From the NCBI GenBank assembly GCA_002297645.1, contig DBMH01000143.1, positions 190-12,042 on the forward strand: a stretch of DNA of 11,853 nucleotides. Direction: 5' to 3'. The stretch comes from Rhodanobacteraceae bacterium UBA703 (lineage in GTDB: Bacteria; Pseudomonadota; Gammaproteobacteria; Xanthomonadales; Rhodanobacteraceae). The notes beneath the pieces were generated by a model. That model was not told the origin of the DNA, did not search any database, and was given only the letters and a program-made list of their open reading frames with translations. A program made the position numbers and the translations under genes. Shown piece after piece: positions 1-6,935 of the stretch; within the stretch, counting starts at the first letter, position 1, and every line of letters begins with the position of its first letter.

Positions 1-1
1 G

Positions 2-334
2 GCCGAGGCCGACTACGACAGCGCCGCACTGGAACGCGAGAAGGTGCGAGCCGAGGCGCGTGCCGGGACGGAGCGGGCGCGGATCGCGCTCGCCTCTTCG
101 GGCGAGCGCCTGCGGCGCTACGAGACGGATCTGGCGCCAGCCGCGCAGCGCGCGCGCGACGGCGTGGAATTCGCGCATGCGCGCGGCGCGGCCAGCCTGA
201 CCGACCTGCTCGACGCACGCCGAGCGTGGCGGGAAGCGCAGGCCGACCTGATTGCCGCGCGCAGCGAATACGCGATCACCCTGGCGGGCTGGAAGGCGGC
301 GACGCAGGTGGATGAGTACGAGGATGGACCATGA
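2..334 (+). CDS. Outer-membrane efflux factor (TolC/OEP-like), C-terminal part only
   Basis: Only the last 110 codons are present; the gene begins before the window. The reading frame is open from base 2. It encodes a charged, Ala/Arg/Glu-rich helical stretch, then a segment reading 'FAHARGAASLTDLLDARRAW', then a helix ending in 'ITLAGWKAAT'. A G..SL.DLLDA.R.W......LI.A..EY sequence followed by a terminal helix is typical of the second half of TolC/CzcC-type outer-membrane factors, whose long periplasmic helical barrel receives substrate from an RND pump. The stop codon overlaps the start of the adaptor gene (ATGA, 331-334), so the gene is the first known member of the efflux operon and its partners are the two genes that follow. 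The family call rests on the helical pattern plus context. The missing N-terminus means signal peptide, lipidation and substrate cannot be judged. Confidence 0.82.
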   Translation, partial: AEADYDSAALEREKVRAEARAGTERARIALASSGERLRRYETDLAPAAQRARDGVEFAHARGAASLTDLLDARRAWREAQADLIAARSEYAITLAGWKAATQVDEYEDGP

Positions 335-1665
335 GCGAGACAGAGGTGAACCCTCCTTCTGCCTATCCGGCAAACGAGAACCATCGAGCCGACGGCATGA
401 ATGAGAAGAACCGGAGAGAAATGCCGCGCCTCGCGTTCCTCGCCCAGACCCTGGCACTCCCGAGTCGCGGATCGACGGTTCTCGATCGCGTTCGCGGCGA
501 AGGGAGCGGCGCGGGGTGCCGCCGTCCGTCGGGCATGGGTGTCGCAGGACGATGCGCGCCGGCGGTGCTGGCCTTGATGGTCGCAGCGTGCCATTCCGCG
601 GCGCCGGCTCCGGCACTGCCGGTGCAGGTCGACGGCGAACGCATCGCGTTTCCGGCCGGCAGCCGCCAGGCGGAGGTCCTCGTCAGCGCGCCGGTCGCGG
701 CGGCGCAGGCGACGACGATCGGCGTGCCGGGACGTTTGGCCTGGGACGACACGCGCACCGCGCGCGTGTTCGCTGCGATGGGCGGACAGGTGGCGAAGAT
801 CGAGGCGCAACCCGGCGACGTCGTGCAGGCGGGACAGACCCTGGCCCGGATCGCCTCGCCGTCGTTCGGCGAAGCGCAGTCGGAGCGCGTGCGCGCCGAG
901 GCGGACCTGCGCCAAGCCGGCATGCAGCGACGGCGTGCGCGCGAACTGCACGCGGCCGGGGTCGTCGCGACCAAGGATCTGGAGGACAGCGAAGCGGCCT
1001 ACGCGCACGCGCAGGCCGAATACGCGCGCACGCAGGCGCGCGCGAAACTCTACGGCGGCGGCAATGGCGTGGACCAGGATTTCCCGCTGCGCGCACCGAT
1101 CGCCGGCGTCGTGGTCGAGCGCCGGATCACCCCGGGGCAGGAGGTCTCGCCCGAACAGGCGCAGGGCGACGGTCCCGCGCTGTTCACGATCAGCGATCCG
1201 TCGCGCCTGTGGCTGCTGCTGGACCTGCCGGAAAGCGCTGCGGGCAGCGTGCAGGCCGGGCGCGACGTTTCGTTCGCCGTGCAGGGCGGCGACGGCTCGC
1301 GCATCCAGGCGACGATCGAGCACATCGACGATTTCGTCGACGCCGACACGCGCAGCGTGCACCTGCGCGCCAGCATCGACAACGCGGCGCGGACGCTGAA
1401 AGCCGGGATGTACGTCCACGCCGAGATCGCCTCGCCCGCGCGCCCCGGGTTCGACGTGCCGAATGCCGCCGTGCTGCTGGTCGACGGTCGCCGGGTGGTG
1501 TTCGTCGACGAGGGCAGCGGGCGCTACCGGCGCCAGGACGTGCGCGCGGCGGAGGTCGGCGGCAGCCGCATGCATGTCGATTCGGGCCTGGCGGACGGCG
1601 AGCGCGTCGTCGTCGGCGGCGCGCTGTACCTGCAGCAGCTGATCGCGGCGCAGGCTCCGCGATGA
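331..1665 (+). CDS. RND efflux periplasmic adaptor lipoprotein (HlyD/CzcB-like membrane fusion protein)
   Basis: This protein bridges the RND permease and the outer-membrane factor. By residue from the 331 start (444 aa), a first lipoyl half-motif lies at about 146-174 (GGQVAKIEAQPGDVV). A helical hairpin rich in Ala, Glu and Arg spans about 175-240. The second lipoyl half is at about 250-290 (PLRAPIAGVVVERRITPGQ), followed by a beta-barrel (about 290-357) and a membrane-proximal domain. A lipoprotein signal is visible but lies internally: M69 starts a hydrophobic stretch ending in the lipobox VAAC with Cys87. The start is therefore uncertain. The ATG at 331 overlaps the upstream stop (ATGA) and has GAGGA at 320-324. 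The ATG at 535 would give a normal 376-aa lipoprotein but has no good Shine-Dalgarno sequence. The first 68 codons also use more A/T-ending codons (19) than a 68-codon stretch in the gene body (about 7). Its stop overlaps the permease start. The family is certain; metal specificity cannot be read from it. Confidence 0.9.
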   Translation: MSETEVNPPSAYPANENHRADGMNEKNRREMPRLAFLAQTLALPSRGSTVLDRVRGEGSGAGCRRPSGMGVAGRCAPAVLALMVAACHSAAPAPALPVQVDGERIAFPAGSRQAEVLVSAPVAAAQATTIGVPGRLAWDDTRTARVFAAMGGQVAKIEAQPGDVVQAGQTLARIASPSFGEAQSERVRAEADLRQAGMQRRRARELHAAGVVATKDLEDSEAAYAHAQAEYARTQARAKLYGGGNGVDQDFPLRAPIAGVVVERRITPGQEVSPEQAQGDGPALFTISDPSRLWLLLDLPESAAGSVQAGRDVSFAVQGGDGSRIQATIEHIDDFVDADTRSVHLRASIDNAARTLKAGMYVHAEIASPARPGFDVPNAAVLLVDGRRVVFVDEGSGRYRRQDVRAAEVGGSRMHVDSGLADGERVVVGGALYLQQLIAAQAPR

Positions 1666-4600
1666 TCGAGCGTCTCGTCGGTTATGCGCTGCGCCAGCCG
1701 CTGCTGGTGATGATGGCGCTGCTGCTGTTCGTCGGCAGCGGCGTGCTGGCCTTCCGCCACCTGCCGGTGGAGGCCTTCCCCGACGTGTCCGATACGCAGG
1801 TCACCGTCGTCACGCTGTATCCGGGCCGGGCGCCCGAGGAGGTCGAGAAGCAGGTGACGATCCCGCTCGAGGTCGGCCTGTCGGGCATCCCGCATTCGGT
1901 GCGCGTGTTCTCGCACACCCAGTTCGGCCTGTCGATGATCATCATCACCTTCGACGACAAGGCCAACGACTACTTCGCGCGTGCGCAGGTGCTGGAGCGC
2001 CTGCAGGGAATCGACCTGCCGTCCGGCGTGAAGCCCGGCATCGAGGCGATGAGTTCGGCGATCGGCGAGATCTATCGCTATCGCCTGCGCGCCGACCACC
2101 TTTCGTCGACGGAACTGCGCACGTTGCAGGAATGGGTGATGGAGCGCCGCCTGCGCACCGTGCCCGGCGTCGCCGACGTCATCAGCTTCGGCGGCTACAT
2201 CAAGAGCTACGAGGTGCAGCCCGACCTGGCGAAGCTGCGCGATCGCGGCGTCACCCTGAACGACCTCGCCGAGGCGCTGGAGAAAGGCAGTGCGAACGCC
2301 GGCGGCGGCTACGTCGAGCACGGCCAGCAGCAGTACCTGATCCGCGGCATCGGGCTGATGCATTCGGCGGACGACATCGGCAAGGTCGTCGTCGCCGAAC
2401 GCTCCGGCGTGCCGGTGCTGGTGCGCGATCTCGCGACGGTGCGCGAAGCCGGCATTCCACGCCAGGGTCTGGTCGGGCAGGACGACAACGACGACATCGT
2501 GTTCGGCCTGGTGCTGATGCGCAAGGGCGAGAACCCGAGCGACGTGCTCGACGGCGTGCACGCGCGCGTCGCCGAGATCCAGGCGAGGCAGTTGCCGCCG
2601 GGCGTCACGATCGAACCGTTCTACGATCGCTCGTGGCTGGTCGCGACGACGCTCAAGACCGTGTTCACGAACCTGCTCGAGGGCGCGCTGCTGGTGCTCG
2701 CCGTCCTATGGCTGTTCCTGGCGAACTTCCGCGCCGCGATCATCGTCGCGGCGGTGATTCCGCTGGCGTTGCTGTCGACCTTCCTCGGCCTGACGTTCTG
2801 GGGCATCCCGGCCAACCTGCTGTCGCTCGGCGCGATGGACTTCGGCATCATCGTCGACGGCGCGGTGATCGTGGTCGAGCACATCTTCGCGCGGCTGTCG
2901 AAGCTGCCGGAAGGCAGCGACCGGCGGACGCGGATGCGCACGGTACTGCAGGCGACGGTCGAGGTCGGCCGTCCCACGTTCTTCTCGATGCTGATCATCA
3001 TCGCCGCGCACATCCCGATCTTCACGCTGCAGCGGCACGAGGGACGCATCTTCGCGCCGATGGCGTATTCGGTGACGTCGGCGCTGGCCGGCGCGCTGAT
3101 CCTCGCGTTGACGGTCGTTCCGCTGTTCTCGCTGTGGCTGCTGCGCGGACGGCTGCCGCACGGCGAGAACCGCCTGATGCAGGCATTGAAGCGCCTGTAC
3201 CGGCCGGTGCTGCTGTGGGCGATCGAGCGTCCGCGCGCCGTCGCGCTCGGCGCCCTGGCGGCGCTCGCGGTCAGCCTGGGCGTCGGGGCGCGCCTCGGCA
3301 GCGAGTTCCTGCCGGAACTCGACGAAGGCTCCATCTGGCTGACCGCGACGCTCGATCCGAGCATCTCGCTGAAGGAGGCGCAGTCGCAGTCGCGGCGCAT
3401 CCGCGAGCTGGTGCGCACGATTCCGGAAGTGCGCACGATCGTCGCCAAGCTCGGCCGGCCCGAAGACGGCTCCGATGCGAAGGGGGCCAACCAGATCGAA
3501 TCGCTGGTGGACCTGAAGCCCGAGAAGGAATGGAAGCGCGGCCTCACCAAGGCGGCGATCATCGACGAGATCCAGCGCACGATGGAGGAAAACGTGCCCG
3601 GCGCGGAGTTCTCGATCTCGCAGCCGGTGCGCGACAACATCCTCGAGAGCATCTCGCAGATCAAGGGCCAGATCGTGGTCAAGGTCAACGGCGAGGACCT
3701 CGACAAGCTGAGCGCGTACGCGCGCTCGATCCTCGCGCAGGTGCGCGGCGTCGACGGCGTCGAGAGCGCCTTCGTCGATCGCGACGGCAGCCTGCCGCAG
3801 ACGCGCATCGGGATCGACCGCGATCGCGCCGCGCGCTACGGACTCAACGTGCGCGATATCGAGGACGTGATCGAGACTGCGCTCGGCGGCCGGGAGGTCG
3901 GCGAGATCTGGGACGGCGAGCGCCGCTTCGCGATCATGCTGCGGCTCGGCGAGGGCGATCGCGAATTGCAGCGCCTGCGCGACGTGCGCGTGACCACGTC
4001 CGGCGGGGCGACGGTGACGCTCGGCGACGTCGCCGACTTCGACACCGCCAGCGGCGCGATCAATATCTCGCGCGAGAACGGCGAGCGCGTGAAGGCGGTC
4101 AGCGTCTTCATCGCCGGACGCGACATGGGCAGCGTCGTCGCCGACATGCGCCAGCGCATCGCCGCCGCCGTGACGCTCGATCCGGGCTACACGATCAGCT
4201 GGTCCGGCGAATTCGAGAACCAGGAGCGCGCGATGCGGCGCCTTGCCTGGGTCGTCCCGCTGTCGATCCTGATCATCTTCGTGCTGCTGTTCGACGCGTT
4301 CAAGAACCTCGGCAGCGCCGCGCTGATCATCGCCAACGTGCCGTTCGCGATGATCGGCGGCATCCTGCTGCTGTTCGCGACCGGCATCCCGCTGTCGGTG
4401 TCCGCGGCGATCGGCTTCATCGCACTGTTCGGCCAGGCGGTGTTGAACGGCGTCGTCATGCTCAGCCACTTCGGCCACCTGCGCGAGCAAGGCGCGAGCC
4501 TGCGCGAGGCGGTCGTCGAGGGTTCGCTCGACCGCCTGCGCACCGTCGTCATGACGGCCCTGCTGGCGATGTTCGGCCTGCTGCCGATGGCGCTGTCGCG

Positions 4601-4739
4601 CGCGATCGGCGCCGAGACGCAGAAGCCGCTCGCGGTGGTCGTGATCGGCGGCCTCCTTTCGGCGACCGCGTTGACCCTCGTGCTGTTGCCGGCGCTGTAC
4701 CACTGGCTCAATTCGCGCTACGACACTCGACCAAAGTAG
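1662..4739 (+). CDS. Heavy-metal efflux RND permease (CzcA/CusA family, HME type)
   Basis: This is the proton-driven inner-membrane pump of the tripartite system, 1025 aa, the usual HME-RND length. TM1 is at about residues 13-31. A first membrane bundle spans about 336-545 and a second about 863-1017, with two large periplasmic regions between them, as in the duplicated RND fold. The presumed TM4 carries DFGIIVDGAVIVVE with D393, D399 and E406. This matches the signature of CzcA-like exporters of divalent cations; CusA-type Cu/Ag pumps have a different TM4 motif. In the first periplasmic region, the stretch leading to 'PFYDRSWLVATTLKTVF' is typical of the family. The second has 'LVDLKPEKEW' and 'GQIVVKVNGEDLDKL'. 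The ATG overlaps the adaptor stop (ATGA, 1662-1665), so translation is probably coupled, and no strong Shine-Dalgarno sequence precedes it. The open frame upstream to 516 is only the shadow of the adaptor gene. No metal-responsive regulator is visible. The substrate (Co/Zn/Cd/Ni or other) remains open. Confidence 0.95.
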   Translation: MIERLVGYALRQPLLVMMALLLFVGSGVLAFRHLPVEAFPDVSDTQVTVVTLYPGRAPEEVEKQVTIPLEVGLSGIPHSVRVFSHTQFGLSMIIITFDDKANDYFARAQVLERLQGIDLPSGVKPGIEAMSSAIGEIYRYRLRADHLSSTELRTLQEWVMERRLRTVPGVADVISFGGYIKSYEVQPDLAKLRDRGVTLNDLAEALEKGSANAGGGYVEHGQQQYLIRGIGLMHSADDIGKVVVAERSGVPVLVRDLATVREAGIPRQGLVGQDDNDDIVFGLVLMRKGENPSDVLDGVHARVAEIQARQLPPGVTIEPFYDRSWLVATTLKTVFTNLLEGALLVLAVLWLFLANFRAAIIVAAVIPLALLSTFLGLTFWGIPANLLSLGAMDFGIIVDGAVIVVEHIFARLSKLPEGSDRRTRMRTVLQATVEVGRPTFFSMLIIIAAHIPIFTLQRHEGRIFAPMAYSVTSALAGALILALTVVPLFSLWLLRGRLPHGENRLMQALKRLYRPVLLWAIERPRAVALGALAALAVSLGVGARLGSEFLPELDEGSIWLTATLDPSISLKEAQSQSRRIRELVRTIPEVRTIVAKLGRPEDGSDAKGANQIESLVDLKPEKEWKRGLTKAAIIDEIQRTMEENVPGAEFSISQPVRDNILESISQIKGQIVVKVNGEDLDKLSAYARSILAQVRGVDGVESAFVDRDGSLPQTRIGIDRDRAARYGLNVRDIEDVIETALGGREVGEIWDGERRFAIMLRLGEGDRELQRLRDVRVTTSGGATVTLGDVADFDTASGAINISRENGERVKAVSVFIAGRDMGSVVADMRQRIAAAVTLDPGYTISWSGEFENQERAMRRLAWVVPLSILIIFVLLFDAFKNLGSAALIIANVPFAMIGGILLLFATGIPLSVSAAIGFIALFGQAVLNGVVMLSHFGHLREQGASLREAVVEGSLDRLRTVVMTALLAMFGLLPMALSRAIGAETQKPLAVVVIGGLLSATALTLVLLPALYHWLNSRYDTRPK

Positions 4740-4764
4740 CAAGTGCGCGATGGCACCTTCCGGC

Positions 4765-4770
4765 TAGGCT
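4765..4770 (+). promoter_or_regulatory. Possible -10 element of prpE
   Basis: TAGGCT lies in the context CGGCTAGGCTGG, 24 bases before the prpE start. The same CGGCTAG..TG core surrounds the prpB -10 at 9549-9554, which is the main reason to propose it. No recognisable -35 lies at the right distance (4742-4747 is unlike TTGACA). A promoter is expected here because the 55-base gap breaks the tight coupling of the efflux operon and the function changes. Weak call. Confidence 0.3.
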
Positions 4771-4777
4771 GGCGGAA

Positions 4778-4787
4778 CCTCCGGAGG
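4778..4787 (+). promoter_or_regulatory. prpE ribosome binding site within a 10-bp palindrome
   Basis: GGAGG at 4783-4787 lies 7 bases before the prpE ATG and fixes that start. It is the right half of the perfect palindrome CCTCCGGAGG (4778-4787), so an anti-Shine-Dalgarno-like CCTCC directly abuts the Shine-Dalgarno sequence. The ribosome-binding role is solid; any regulatory meaning of the palindrome is speculative. Confidence 0.75.
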
Positions 4788-4794
4788 CGCCGCC

Positions 4795-6690
4795 ATGCGA
4801 TACGAAGAACTCTACCGCCGTTCGATCGAGCAGCCGGAAGCCTTCTGGGCCGAGCAGGCGAAGGCGATCGACTGGCACGTGCCGCCGCAGAGGATCCTCG
4901 ACGACTCGAATCCGCCGTTCCGCCGCTGGTTCGCCGGCGGCGAGACGAACCTGTGCCACAACGCCATCGACCGCCACCTGGCCGAACGCGGCGACCAGCT
5001 CGCGCTGGTGGCGGTGTCGACCGAGACGGATGTCACGCGCGAAATCACCTATCGCGAGCTGCACCGCGAGGTGAACGTGTTCGCCGCGGTGCTGGCGTCG
5101 CTCGGCGTCGGTCGCGGGGATCGCGTCGTCGTCTACATGCCGAACGTGGCCGAGGCGGCGTTCGCGATGCTGGCCTGCGCGCGCATCGGTGCGATCCATT
5201 CGGTCGTGTTCGGCGGCTTCGCGCCGCACAACCTCGCGCTGCGCATCGACGATGCACAGCCGAAGCTGCTGGTCTGCGCCGACGCGGGCATGCGCGGCGG
5301 CAAGGTGATCCCGTACAAGCCGCTGGTCGACGCGGCCTGCGCCGAAGCGACGACACCGCCGCCGAAGGTGCTGGTCGTCAGCCGCGGACTCGATCCGGAC
5401 GCCGTGCGCGTGCCGGGCCGCGATGTCGACTACGCCGAACTGCGCGCGCGCCACGAGGGCGCCGACGTGCCGGTGGAGTGGCTCGAATCGAACGAGCCGA
5501 GCTACCTGCTCTACACCTCGGGCACGACCGGAAAGCCGAAGGGCGTGCAGCGCGACGTCGGCGGCTACGCCGTCGCCATGGCGCTGTCGATGTGGGCGAT
5601 CTACGACGTGCGCGCGGGCCAGACGATGTTCACGACGTCCGACGTCGGCTGGGCGGTCGGCCATTCCTACAATGTGTATGGTCCGCTGATCGCCGGGGCC
5701 ACGGTGCTGCTGTACGAAGGGCTGCCGACGAATCCCGATGCCGGCATCTGGTGGCGCCTGTGCGAGAAGTACCGCGTGCGCACGATGTTCTCGTCGCCGA
5801 CCGCGATCCGCGTGCTGAAGAAGCAGGACGCCGCATGGCTGCGCAGGTACGACCTGTCGGCGCTGAAATGGCTGTTCCTCGCCGGAGAGCCGCTGGACGA
5901 ACCGACCGCGCACTGGATCAGCGAAGGCATCGGCAAGACCGTCATCGACAACTACTGGCAGACCGAGACCGGCTGGCCCGTGCTGACGCTGATGCCGGGC
6001 GTCGAGCTGAAGCCGGTGCGCCTGGGTTCGCCCGGCCTGCCGAGCCCCGGCTATCGCCTGCGCGTGATCGACGAAGTCACCGGCCGCGACGCCGCACCGA
6101 ACGAGAAGGGCGTGCTGGTGATCGTGCCGCCGTTGCCGCCCGGCTGCATGACGACGGTCTGGCGCGACGATGCGCGATTCCGGTCGAGCTACTTCAGCCA
6201 TTTCAAGGAACTGCTCTACAGCTCCCTCGACTGGGCCGTGCGCGACGAGGACGGCTACACCTTCATCCTCGGCCGCACCGACGACGTCATCAACGTCGCC
6301 GGGCACCGTCTCGGCACGCGCGAGATCGAGGAATCGGTCTCGACGCACGCCGGCGTCGCCGAGGCGGCGGTCGTCGGCGTGCAGGACGAGATCAAGGGGC
6401 AGGTGCCGGTCGTGTTCGCGACCCTGAAGGCCTCCGGCGTGGACGAGCCGGCCCGGCGCGAGGCGGCGGCCGAGATGCAGCAGCGCGTCGTCGACCAGCT
6501 CGGCGGCGTGGCGCGGCCGGCACGCGTCTACATCGTCAACGCGCTGCCCAAGACGCGCTCCGGAAAACTGCTGCGGCGCTCGCTGCAGGCGCTGGCCGAG
6601 CGGCGGGATCCGGGCGATCTGTCGACGCTCGACGATCCGAATGCGCTGGAGGAATGTCGCCGGGCGCTGGAGCGCGGCAGCGACTTCTGA
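4795..6690 (+). CDS. prpE: Propionate--CoA ligase (propionyl-CoA synthetase) PrpE
   Basis: This cytoplasmic enzyme activates propionate with ATP and CoA to propionyl-CoA via propionyl-AMP, feeding the 2-methylcitrate cycle. At 631 aa it matches PrpE of enterobacteria (about 628). It has the family N-terminus (RYEELYRRSIEQPEAFWAEQ). The AMP-binding P-loop YTSGTTGKPKG is at 240-250, followed by 'GVQRDVGGYAVAMALSMWAI', the PrpE-type version of the ACS core. WQTETGWP is at 388-395, the hinge/adenine motif GRTDDVINVAGHR at 493-505, and the catalytic lysine is K591 in TRSGKLLRR. That lysine corresponds to Salmonella PrpE Lys592, which is known to be inactivated by reversible acylation, so similar control is possible here. 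The start is set by GGAGG 7 bases upstream. prpB and prpC lie downstream beyond a collagenase gene, which supports the role. Acetyl-CoA synthetase is the main alternative, but the core sequence and context favour propionate. Confidence 0.95.
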   Translation: MRYEELYRRSIEQPEAFWAEQAKAIDWHVPPQRILDDSNPPFRRWFAGGETNLCHNAIDRHLAERGDQLALVAVSTETDVTREITYRELHREVNVFAAVLASLGVGRGDRVVVYMPNVAEAAFAMLACARIGAIHSVVFGGFAPHNLALRIDDAQPKLLVCADAGMRGGKVIPYKPLVDAACAEATTPPPKVLVVSRGLDPDAVRVPGRDVDYAELRARHEGADVPVEWLESNEPSYLLYTSGTTGKPKGVQRDVGGYAVAMALSMWAIYDVRAGQTMFTTSDVGWAVGHSYNVYGPLIAGATVLLYEGLPTNPDAGIWWRLCEKYRVRTMFSSPTAIRVLKKQDAAWLRRYDLSALKWLFLAGEPLDEPTAHWISEGIGKTVIDNYWQTETGWPVLTLMPGVELKPVRLGSPGLPSPGYRLRVIDEVTGRDAAPNEKGVLVIVPPLPPGCMTTVWRDDARFRSSYFSHFKELLYSSLDWAVRDEDGYTFILGRTDDVINVAGHRLGTREIEESVSTHAGVAEAAVVGVQDEIKGQVPVVFATLKASGVDEPARREAAAEMQQRVVDQLGGVARPARVYIVNALPKTRSGKLLRRSLQALAERRDPGDLSTLDDPNALEECRRALERGSDF

Positions 6691-6720
6691 CGCCTCGCCT
6701 GCGCGGCAGCGCTCGGTTCC

Positions 6721-6759
6721 GTCACGGCGTTGCGTGTCCGCAATGCGCGACGCCGCGAC
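6721..6759 (+). other. Long hairpin after prpE, no U-tract
   Basis: Arms 6721-6734 and 6746-6759 pair over 14 positions with one A-C mismatch (6724/6756) and one T-G wobble (6731/6749), around an 11-base loop (6735-6745). It starts 31 bases after the prpE stop. No run of T follows, so it is not a standard intrinsic terminator. It may protect the prpE mRNA 3' end, act with Rho, or be a DNA dyad bound by a protein. The pairing is read directly from the sequence; the function is inferred. Confidence 0.5.
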
Positions 6760-6768
6760 ACGAAAACC

Positions 6769-6804
6769 TGTGACGCCTGCACTTCTTTTGTGAAATCGCC
6801 ACGC
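6769..6804 (+). promoter_or_regulatory. Two phased TGTGA half-sites (possible Crp/Clp-type region)
   Basis: TGTGA occurs at 6769-6773 and again at 6789-6793, exactly 20 bases apart. Each is followed after six bases by CAC. The Crp/Clp consensus is TGTGA-N6-TCACA, so the second half-sites are one base too close and poor. If the -10 at 6848-6853 is right, the second site is centred about 63 bases before the start of transcription, a common activator position. In Xanthomonas and Lysobacter, Clp is known to control extracellular enzymes, which is why it is proposed for this collagenase. Tentative. Confidence 0.25.
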
Positions 6805-6847
6805 GATCGCGTGCCGATTCGCCAAGCCTCGCCTTCGGCGCGAACGC

Positions 6848-6853
6848 TAGCAT
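6848..6853 (+). promoter_or_regulatory. Possible -10 element of the collagenase gene
   Basis: TAGCAT in the context CGCTAGCATCC resembles the GCTAGnnT context of the prpB and prpE -10 candidates. No good -35 is found at 16-18 bases upstream, which would fit an activator-dependent promoter. It predicts a leader of about 75 bases. Confidence 0.27.
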
Positions 6854-6923
6854 CCCTTCGACCCCGCAACAGATGGCCGTCGCTTCTTCGGCGTCCGCGA
6901 AGACGGGAGCAATCCGATACGGG

Positions 6924-6929
6924 AGGAGG
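6924..6929 (+). promoter_or_regulatory. Strong ribosome binding site of the collagenase gene
   Basis: A full AGGAGG inside GGGAGGAGGG (6921-6930) lies 6 bases before the ATG at 6936. It decides between this start and the in-frame upstream ATG at 6873, which has no comparable site and would put 21 residues in front of the signal peptide. Confidence 0.85.
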
Positions 6930-6935
6930 GAGTAC

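Noticed and set aside
421..534. Possible Xanthomonadales interspersed repeat within the adaptor 5' region
   Set aside because: Segments such as CCCGAGTCGCGGAT faintly resemble intergenic repeats of the group, but there is no second copy in the window and no clear repeat unit.
118..1575. Long reverse-strand open frame opposite the adaptor gene (and similar ones at 2706-4742, 4708-6825, 7674-10439)
   Set aside because: GC-rich DNA rarely has stops in the opposite frames. The translations are Arg/His/Ala/Asp-rich with no domain, and the + strand genes fully explain these regions.
516..1661. Upstream in-frame extension of the RND permease
   Set aside because: The extension is an Arg/Gly/Ala-rich shadow of the adaptor gene. 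The ATG at 1662 gives the normal N-terminus (MIERLVGYALRQPLL) and an ATGA overlap.
6873..6935. Earlier in-frame ATG for the collagenase
   Set aside because: It has no ribosome site and would place 21 residues in front of a clean signal peptide, while 6936 has a full AGGAGG.
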